Below, in pieces: positions 52,304-61,439 of a stretch of 64,000 nucleotides of DNA. The number at the start of each line of letters is the position of its first letter. The stretch's first letter is position 1. The stretch lies in contig NC_079885.1 of assembly GCF_029227915.1 (NCBI RefSeq), positions 28,089,001 through 28,153,000 of the forward strand, in the 5' to 3' direction. A program made the translations under genes and the position numbers. A model generated the notes under the pieces. The model had not been told where the DNA came from. It saw only the letters and a program-made list of their open reading frames with translations, and did not search any database. The DNA is from Hydractinia symbiolongicarpus (lineage: Eukaryota; Cnidaria; Hydrozoa; Anthoathecata; Hydractiniidae).

Positions 52304-55300
52304 TCGCTTTTAACAGTGAAACGATTGACTGTGGCACTTAATTGAACTGATTTTGGACTGTAACCTTATAAATGTGAAAAGTGAGACAATTGGAACCAAG
52401 AAATATCATTCTCCTTAATTTGCCATGATTGCCGCAACTCAGCGATTACACTGGTCGCTGTTTGGAGCGCTTCATTAAAAAATTTAGATAAATAAGTCAT
52501 TTTTTACTGTGGGACGAATCCTAGCCGTCATCGCGCGCTGAAGAAATAGAGACAGTTTTAGAAGGTACATTTCAATGAATTTCTAACGGCATGAGTCCAT
52601 TTGAGTTACAATGGTTGAATCACATATTCGTACCAACATGTAATTAGTGTTTTTTTTCCGATATTACTAAGTTGTATTGCTTTTAACAGTGAAACGATTG
52701 ACTGTGGGACTTAATTAAAGGGATTCTGGATTGCGACCTTATAAATGTGATAAATGAGCCAATTGGACTCCAAGGATTAACATTCTTCTTAATTTGACAT
52801 GATTGCTGCAATTCAGCGATTACACTCGGTCCAATGGTAGCGCTTCACTTAAAAATTTAGATAAATAAGTCATTTTTTAATGTGGGACGAATCCTAGCCG
52901 TTATTGCGCGCTGAAGAAATAGAGACAGTTTTAGAAGGTACATTTCAATGAATTTCTAACGGTATGAGTCCATTTGAGTTAGAACGGTTGAATCACATAT
53001 TCGTACCAACATGTAATTAGTGATTTTTTCCGATATTACTAAGTTGTATCGCTTTTAAAAGTGAAACGATTGACTCTGGGACTTAATTGAAGTAACTTTG
53101 GACTGTGACCTTATAAATGTGATAATTGGGCCAACTGGACCCCAAGAAATCACATTCTTCTTAATTTGACATGATTGCCGCAACTCAGCGATTACACTGG
53201 TCGCTGTTTGGAGCGCTTCATTAAAAAATTTAGATAAATAAGTCATTTTTTACTGTGTGACGAATCCTAGCCGTCATCGCGCGCTGAAGAAACAGAGACA
53301 GTTTTAGAAGGTACATTTCAATGAATTTCTAACGGTATGAGTCCATTTGAGTTACAATGGTTGAATCACATGTTCTTACCAACATGTAATTAGTGATTTG
53401 TTTCCGATATTACTAAGTTGTATTGCTTTTAACAGTGAAACGATTGACTGTGGGACTTAATTGAAGTGAATCTGGATTGCGACCTTATAAATGTGATAAA
53501 TGAGCCAACTGGACACCAAGGAATAACATTCTTCTTAATTTGACATGATTGCTGCAATTCAGCGATTACACTCGGTCCAATGTTAGCGCTTCACTTAAAA
53601 ATTTAGATAAAATAAGTCATTTTTTACTGTGGGACCAATCCTAGCCGTTTGCGCGCGCTGAAGAAATAGAGACAGTTTTAAACACTACATTTCATTGACT
53701 TTCTGGCGGTATAAATCTGTTTGAGTTACAACGGTTGTGTCACATATTCGTACCAACATGTATTTAGCGATAGTATTCGGATATTACTAGGTTGCATCGC
53801 TTTTAACAGTGAAACGATTGACTGTGGGACTTAATTGAACTTATTTTCGACTGTGATCTTATAAATGTGATAAATGAGACAATTGGACCCAAGGAATAAC
53901 ATTCTTTTTAATTTGACATGATTGCTGGAATTTACTGATTTCGCTAGGCGCTGTGGCAGCGTTTTATTTAAAAGTTTAGATATATAAGTCATTGTGTACT
54001 GCGGGACCAATCCTAGCCGTTAGCGCGCGTTGAAGAAATAAAAACATTTTCAAAAACAACATTTCATTGACCTTTTAACGGGGTCAATCCGCTTGACTTA
54101 CAACGGTTGCGTCACATATTTGTACCAACATGTATTTAGTGATTTTTTTCCGATATTACTAAGTTGTATCGCTTTTAACAGTGAAACGAATGACTGTGGG
54201 ACTTAATTGAAGTGATTCTAGACAGCGACCTTATAAATGTGATAAATGAGCCAATTGGACTCCAAGGAATCACATTCTTCCTAATTTGGCATGATTGCTG
54301 CAATTCAGCGATTACACTCGGGCCAATGGTAGCGCTTCACTTAAAAATTTAGATAAAATAAGTCATTTTTTACTGTGGGACCAATCCTAGCCGTTAGCGC
54401 GCTGAAGAAATAGAAAAATTTTCAAAAACTACATTTCATTGACTTTCTAACGGTGTCAATCCGCTTAAGTTACAACGGTTGCGTCACGTATTCGTACCAA
54501 CATGTATTTAGTGATTTTTTTCCGATATTACTCAGTTGTATTGCTTTTGACAGTGAAACGATTGACTGTGGGACTTAATTGAAGTTATTCTGTACTGTGA
54601 CCTTATAAATGTGATAAATAAGCCTATTGGACTCCAAGGAATAACATTTTTCCCAATTTGACATGATTGCTGGAAATCAGCGATTACACTCGGTCCTATG
54701 GTAGCGCTTCAATTAAAATTTTTTATAAAATAAGTCCTTTTTTACTGTGGGACCAATCCTAGCCGTTAGCGTGCGCTGGAGAAATAGAGACAGTTTCAAA
54801 AACTACATTTCATTGACCTTTTAAAGGTATCAGTCCGTTTCTACTACAACGGTTACGTCACATATTCGTACCAACATGTATTTAGTGATATTCTTCCGAT
54901 ATTATTGAGTTATATCGCTTTTAACAGTGAAACGATTGTCTCTGGGACTTAATTGAAGTAACTTTGGACTGTGACCTTATAAATGTGATAAGTGAGCCAA
55001 CTGGACCCCAAGAAATGACATTCTTTTTAATTTGACATGATTGCCGCAACTCAGCGATTACACTGGTCGCTGTTTGGAGCGCTTCATTTAAAAATTTAGA
55101 TAAATAAGTGATTTTTTACTGTGAGACGAATCCTAGCCGTTATTGCGTGCTGAAGAAATAGAGACAGTTTTAGAAGGTACGTTTCAATAAATTTCTAACG
55201 GTATAAGTCCGTTTGAGTTACATCGGTTGAGTCACATATTCGTCCCCACATGTATTAAGGGATATTTTTCTGATAATACTAGGTTGTATCGCTTTTAACA

Positions 55301-56969
55301 GTGAAAGGATTGACTGTGGGACTTAATTGAACTGATTTTGAACTTTGACCTCAAAAATGTGATAAATGAGACAATTGGTCCCAAGAAATAACATTCGTCC
55401 TAATTTGACGGGATTGCTGGAATTTACCGATTTCGCTGGGCGCTGTGGTAGCGCTTTATTTAAAAGTTTAGATAAATAAGTCCTTTTTTACTGTGGAACC
55501 AATCTTAGCCGTTAGCGCGCTGAAGAAATAGAAAAATTTTCAAAAACTACATTTCATTGACTTTCTAACGGTGTCAATCCGCTTAAGTTACAACGGTTGC
55601 GTCACGTATCCGTACCAACATGTATTTAGTGATTTTTTTCCGATATTACTCAGTTGTATTGCTTTTGACAGTGAAACGATTGACTGTGGGACTTAATTAA
55701 AGTGATTCTCTACTGTGACCTTATAAATGTGATAAATGAGCCTATTTGACTCCAAGGAATAACATTTTTCTTAATTTGACATGATTGCTGGAAATCAGCG
55801 ATTACACTCGGCCCTATGGTAGCGCTTCACTTAAAATTTTTTATAAAATTAGTCCTTTTTTACTATGGGACCAATCCTAGCCGTTAGCGCACGCTGAAGA
55901 AATAGGGACAGTTTCAAACACTACATATCATTGACCTTCTGGCGGTATAAATCTGTTTGAGTTACAACGATTGTGTCACATATTCGTACCAACATGTTTT
56001 TAGCGCTAGTATTCGGATATTACTAGGTTGCATCGCTTTTAACAGTGAAACGATTGACTGTGGGACTTAATTGAACTTATTTTGGACTGTGATCTTATAA
56101 ATGTGATAAATGAGACAATTGGACCCAAGGAATAACATTCTTTTTAATTTGACATGATTTCTGGAATTTACCGATTTCGTTGGGTGCTGTGGTAGCGTTT
56201 TATTTAAAAGTTTAGATATATAAGTCATTTTGTACTGCGGGACCAATCCTAGCCGTTAGCGCGCGCTGAAGAAATAAAGACAGTTTCAAATACTACATTT
56301 CATTGACTTTCTAACGGTATTAGTCCGTTTTAACTACAACGGTTGCGTCACATATTCGTACCATCATGTATTTAGCAATATTTTTCTGATTTTACTAGGT
56401 TGCATCGTTTTTAACAGTGAAAGGATTGACTGTCGGACTTAATTGAACTGATTTTGAACTTTGACCTCAAAAATGTGATAAATGAGACAATTGGACCCAA
56501 GGAATAACATTCGTCCTAATTTGACGTGATTGCTGGAATTTACCGATTTCGCTGGGCGCTGTGGTAGCGCTTTATTTAAAAGTTTAGATAAATAAGTCAT
56601 TTTTTACTGTGGGACGAATCCTAGCCGTTATTGCGTGCTGAAGAAATAGAGACAGTTTTAGAAGGTACGTTTCAATAAATTTCTAACGGTATGAGTCCGT
56701 TTGAGTTACATCGGTTGAGTCACATATTCGTCCCCACATGTATTAAGGGATATTTTTCTGATAATACTAGGTTGTATCGCTTTTAACAGTGAAACGATTG
56801 ACTGTGGCACTTAATTGAACTGATTTTGGACTGTGACCTTATAAATGTGATAAATGAGACAATTGGACCCAAGGAATAAAATTCTTTTTAATTTGACATG
56901 ATTGCTGGAATTTACTGATTTCACTGGGCGCTGTGGTAGGGATTTACTTAAAAATTTAGATAAATAAGT
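52304..56969 (+). repeat. Mixed-variant zone
   Basis: About twelve and a half monomers. Near 52440-53580 they alternate between GGTCGCTGTTTGG and CGGTCCAATGGTAGCG (or GTTAGCG) types with GTTTTAGAAGGTACATTTC. From 54396 a variant with a 2-bp loss in the palindrome (TTAGCGCGCTGAAG and ATAGAAAAATTTTC) appears. It recurs at 55512, 57373, 58865, 59612, 61101 and 63338. The right part contains the block repeated 18 monomers further on. Confidence 0.7.
55830..56585 (+). repeat. Block of about 750 bp, first copy of an 18-monomer-spaced pair
   Basis: It matches about 62536-63291 at 6706 bp. Shared rare variants are TTAGCGCACGCTG with AATAGGGACAG (55887 and 62593), TACATATCATTGACC, AAATCTGTTTGAG, ATGTTTTTAGCG and TTTAGCAATATTTTTC (56375 and 63081). 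The match ends inside ACTGTGGGAC at its right edge, where this copy continues GAATCC and the other continues CAATCC. Confidence 0.78.
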
Positions 56970-59204
56970 CACTTTTTACGGTGGGACCAATCCTAGCCGT
57001 TAGCCCGCGCTGAAGAAAGGGAAACAGTTTTAAAAACAACATTTCATTGACTCTCTAACGGTATCAGTCCATTTCAATTACAACGGTTGCGTCACATATT
57101 CGTACCATGATGTATTTAGCGATATTTTTCTGATTTTACTAGGTTGCATCGTCTTTAACAGTGAAAGGATTGACTGTGGGACTTAATTGAACTGATTTTG
57201 AACTTTGACCTCAAAAATGTGATAAATGAGACAATTGGTCCCAAGAAATAACATTCGCCTAATTTGACGTGATTGCTGGAATTTACCGATTTCGCTGATC
57301 GCTGTGGTAGCGCTTTATTTGAAAGTTTAGATAAATAAGTCCTTTTTTACTGTGGCACCAATCCTAGCCGTTAGCGCGCTGAAGAAATAGAAAAATTTTC
57401 AAAAACTATATTTCATTGACTTTCTAACGGTGTCAATCCGCTTAAGTTACAACGGTTGCGTCACGTATTCGTACCAACATGTATTTAGTGATTTTTTTCC
57501 GATATTACTCAGTTGTATTGCTTTTGACAGTGAAACGATTGACTGTGGGACTTAATTAAAGTGATTCTCTACTGTGACCTTATAAATGTGATAAATGAGC
57601 CTATTGGACTCCAAGGAATAACATTTTTCTTAATTTGACATGATTGCTGGAAATCAGCGATTACACTCGGCCCTATGGTAGCGCTTCAATTAAAACTTTT
57701 TATAAAATAAGTCCTTTTTTACTGTGGGACCAATCCTAGCCGTTAGCGCGCGCTGGAGAAATAGAGACAGTTTCAAACACTACATTTCATTGACCTTTTA
57801 AAGGTATCAGTCCGTTTCTACTACAACGGTTACGTCACATATTCGTACCAACATGTATTTAGTGACATTCTTCCGATATTATTGAGTTATATCGCTTTTA
57901 ACAGTGAAACGATTGACTCTTGGACTTAATTGAAGTAACTTTGGACTGTGACCTTATAAATGTGATAAGTGAGCCAACTGGACCCCCAAGAAATGACATT
58001 CTTCTTAATTTGACATGATTGCCGCAACTCAGCGATTACACTGGTCGCTGTTTGGAGCGCTTTATTTAAAAATTTAGATAAATAAGTGATTTTTTACTGT
58101 GGGACGAATCCTAGCCGTTATTGCGTGCTGAAGAAATAGAGACAGTTTTAGAAGGTACGTTTCAATAAATTTCTAACGGTATGAGTCCGTTTGAGTTACA
58201 TCGGTTGAGTCACATATTCGTCCCCACATGTATTAAGGGATATTTTTCTGATAATACTAGGTTGTATCGCTTTTAACAGTGAAACGATTGACTGTGGCAC
58301 TTAATTAAACTGATTTTGGACTGTGACCTTATAAATGTGAAAAGTGAGACAATTGGAACCAAGAAATATCATTCTCCTTAATTTGACATGATTGCTGGAA
58401 TTTACTGATTTCACTGGGCGCTGTGGTAGGGATTCACTTAAAAATTTAGATAAATAAGTCATTTTTTACGGTGGGACCAATCCTAGCCGTTAGCCCGCGC
58501 TGAAGAAAGAGAAACAGTTTTAAAAACAACATTTCATTGACTCTCTAACGGTATCAGTCCGTTTCAATTAAAACGGTTGCGTCACATATTCGTACCATCA
58601 TGTATTTAGCGATATTTTTCTGATTTTACTAGGTTGCATTGTTTTTAACAGTGAAAGGATTGACTGTGGGACTTAATTGAACTGATTTTGAACTTTGACC
58701 TCAAAAATGTGATAAATGAGACAATTGGTCTCAAGAAATAACATTCGTCCTAATTTGACGTGATTGCTGGAATTTACCGATTTCGCTGGGCGCTGTGGTA
58801 GCGCTTTATTTAAAAGTTTAGATAAATAAGTCGTTTTTTACTGTGGGACCAATCCTAGCCGTTAGCGCGCTGAAGAAATAGAAAAATTTTCAAAAACTAC
58901 ATTTCATTGACTTTCTAACGGTGTCAATCCGCTTAAGTTACAACGGTTGCGTCACGTATTCGTACCAACATGTATTTAGTGATTTTTTTCCGATATTACT
59001 CAGTTGTATTGCTTTTGACAGTGAAACGATTGACTGTGGGACTTAATTAAAGTGATTCTCTACTGTGACCTTATAAATGTGATAAATGAGCCTCTTGGAC
59101 TCCAAGGAATAACATTTTTCTTAATTTGACATGATTGCTGGAAATCAGCGATTACACTCGGCCCTATGGTAGCGCTTCAATTAAAAATTTTTATAAAATA
59201 AGTC
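56970..59204 (+). repeat. 6-monomer higher-order unit, 2235 bp, copy 1
   Basis: First of two tandem copies at an offset of 2234-2235 bp. Markers in order are CGTACCATGATG (57103), TTTGACGTGATTGC (57265), GTGGCACCAATCC, GCCTATTGGACTCC, GCGCTGGAG, GACCCCCAAG, AGTGAGACAATTGGAACC with ATTCTCC, CCATCATG, a second TTTGACGTGATTGC (58756) and GCCTCTTGGACTCC. One base is missing in ATTCGCCTAATTTG near 57256, which explains the 1-bp change of offset. Confidence 0.88.
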
Positions 59205-61439
59205 CTTTTTTACTGTGGGACCAATCCTAGCCGTTAGCCCGCGCTGAAGAAAGAGAAACAGTTTTAAAAACAACATTTCATTGACTCTCTAACGGTATCA
59301 GTCCGTTTCAATTACAACGGTTGCGTCACATATTCGTACCATGATGTATTTAGCGATATTTTTCTGATTTTACTAGGTTGCATCGTTTTTAACAGTGAAA
59401 GGATTGACTGTGGGACTTAATTGAACTGATTTTGAACTTTGACCTCAAAAATGTGATAAATGAGACAATTGGTCCCAAGAAATAACATTCGTCCTAATTT
59501 GACGTGATTGCTGGAATTTACCGATTTCGCTGGGCGCTGTGGTAGCGCTTTATTTGAAAGTTTAGATAAATAAGTCCTTTTTTACTGTGGCACCAATCCT
59601 AGCCGTTAGCGCGCTGAAGAAATAGAAAAATTTTCAAAAACTACATTTCATTGACTTTCTAACGGTGTCAATCCGCATAAGTTACAACGGTTGCGTCACG
59701 TATTCGTACCAACATGTATTTAGTGATTTTTTTCCGATATTACTCAGTTGTATTGCTTTTGACAGTGAAACGATTGACTGTGGGACTTAATTAAAGTGAT
59801 TCTCTACTGTGACCTTATAAATGTGATAAATGAGCCTATTGGACTCCAAGGAATAACATTTTTCTTAATTTGACATGATTGCTGGAAATCAGCGATTACA
59901 CTCGGCCCTATGGTAGCGCTTCAATTAAAAATTTTTATAAAATAAGTCCTTTTTTACTGTGGGACCAATCCTAGCCGTTAGCGCGCGCTGGAGAAATAGA
60001 GACAGTTTCAAACACTACATTTCATTGACCTTTTAAAGGTATCAGTCCGTTTCTACTACAACGGTTACGTCACATATTCGTACCAACATGTATTTAGTGA
60101 CATTCTTCCGATATTATTGAGTTATATCGCTTTTAACAGTGAAACGATTGACTCTTGGACTTAATTGAAGTAACTTTGGACTGTGACCTTATAAATGTGA
60201 TAAGTGAGCCAACTGGACCCCCAAGAAATGACATTCTTCTTAATTTGACATGACTGCCGCAACTCAGCGATTACACTGGTCGCTGTTTGGAGCGCTTTAT
60301 TTAAAAATTTAGATAAATAAGTGATTTTTTACTGTGGGACGAATCCTAGCCGTTATTGCGTGCTGAAGAAATAGAGACAGTTTTAGAAGGTACGTTTCAA
60401 TAAATTTCTAACGGTATGAGTCCGTTTGAGTTACATCGGTTGAGTCACATATTCGTCCCCACATGTATTAAGGGATATTTTTCTGATAATACTAGGTTGT
60501 ATCGCTTTTAACAGTGAAACGATTGACTGTGGCACTTAATTAAACTGATTTTGGACTGTGACCTTATAAATGTGAAAAGTGAGACAATTGGAACCAAGAA
60601 ATATCATTCTCCTTAATTTGACATGATTGCTGGAATTTACTGATTTCACTGGGCGCTGTGGTAGGGATTCACTTAAAAATTTAGATAAATAAGTCATTTT
60701 TTACGGTGGGACCAATCCTAGCCGTTAGCCCGCGCTGAAGAAAGAGAAACAGTTTTAAAAACAACATTTCATTGACTCTCTAACGGTATCAGTCCGTTTC
60801 AATTAAAACGGTTGCGTCACATATTCGTACCATCATGTATTTAGCGATATTTTTCTGATTTTACTAGGTTGCATCGTTTTTAACAGTGAAAGGATTGACT
60901 GTGGGACTTAATTGAACTGATTTTGAACTTTGACCTCAAAAATGTGATAAATGAGACAATTGGTCCCAAGAAATAACATTCGTCCTAATTTGACGTGATT
61001 GCTGGAATTTACCGATTTCGCTGGGCGCTGTGGTAGCGCTTTATTTAAAAGTTTAGATAAATAAGTTGTTTTTTACTGTGGGACCAATCCTAGCCGTTAG
61101 CGCGCTGAAGAAATAGAAAAATTTTCAAAAACTACATTTCATTGACTTTCTAACGGTGTCAATCCGCTTAAGTTACAACGGTTGCGTCACGTATTCGTAC
61201 CAACATGTATTTAGTGATTTTTTTCCGATATTACTCAGTTGTATTGCTTTTGACAGTGAAACGATTGACTGTGGGACTTAATTAAAGTGATTCTCTACTG
61301 TGACCTTATAAATGTGATAAATGAGCCTCTTGGACTCCAAGGAATAACATTTTTCTTAATTTGACATGATTGCTGGAAATCAGCGATTACACTCGGCCCT
61401 ATGGTAGCGCTTCAATTAAAAATTTTTATAAAATAAGTC
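59205..61439 (+). repeat. 6-monomer higher-order unit, 2235 bp, copy 2
   Basis: It has the same order of markers: CCATGATG at 59339, GACGTGATTGC at 59501 and 60992, GACCCCCAAG near 60217 and CCTCTTGG near 61326. The unit contains its own internal near-repeat, since the GACGTGATT monomers sit 4 and 2 units apart. The junction lies in GTGGGACCAATCCTAGCC. Upstream of copy 1 the text is TTTTTACGGTGG and upstream of copy 2 it is TTTTTTACTGTGG. Confidence 0.88.

Noticed and set aside
19493-53246. Open reading frames of 61-63 codons on the minus strand, each starting MTYLS or similar, at for example 19493-19684, 22105-22296, 25088-25279, 44471-44662 and 53055-53246
   Set aside because: They all lie at one phase of the satellite monomer and exist only in the minority of units that lack a stop in that frame. 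Their spacings are multiples of about 373 bp. The copies differ mainly by amino-acid changes, there is no sign of coding selection, and a 22-bp deletion at 38574 simply changes the end of one. They are chance frames in a repeat.
14640-61439. All large tandem duplications as assembly artefacts
   Set aside because: The copies at 14.6, 42.8, 48.6 and 57 kb carry scattered base differences and a 1-bp indel, which a simple collapse or repeat error would not produce. The 2983-bp pair at 21.9 kb is close enough that an artefact remains possible, and it is listed as a finding.
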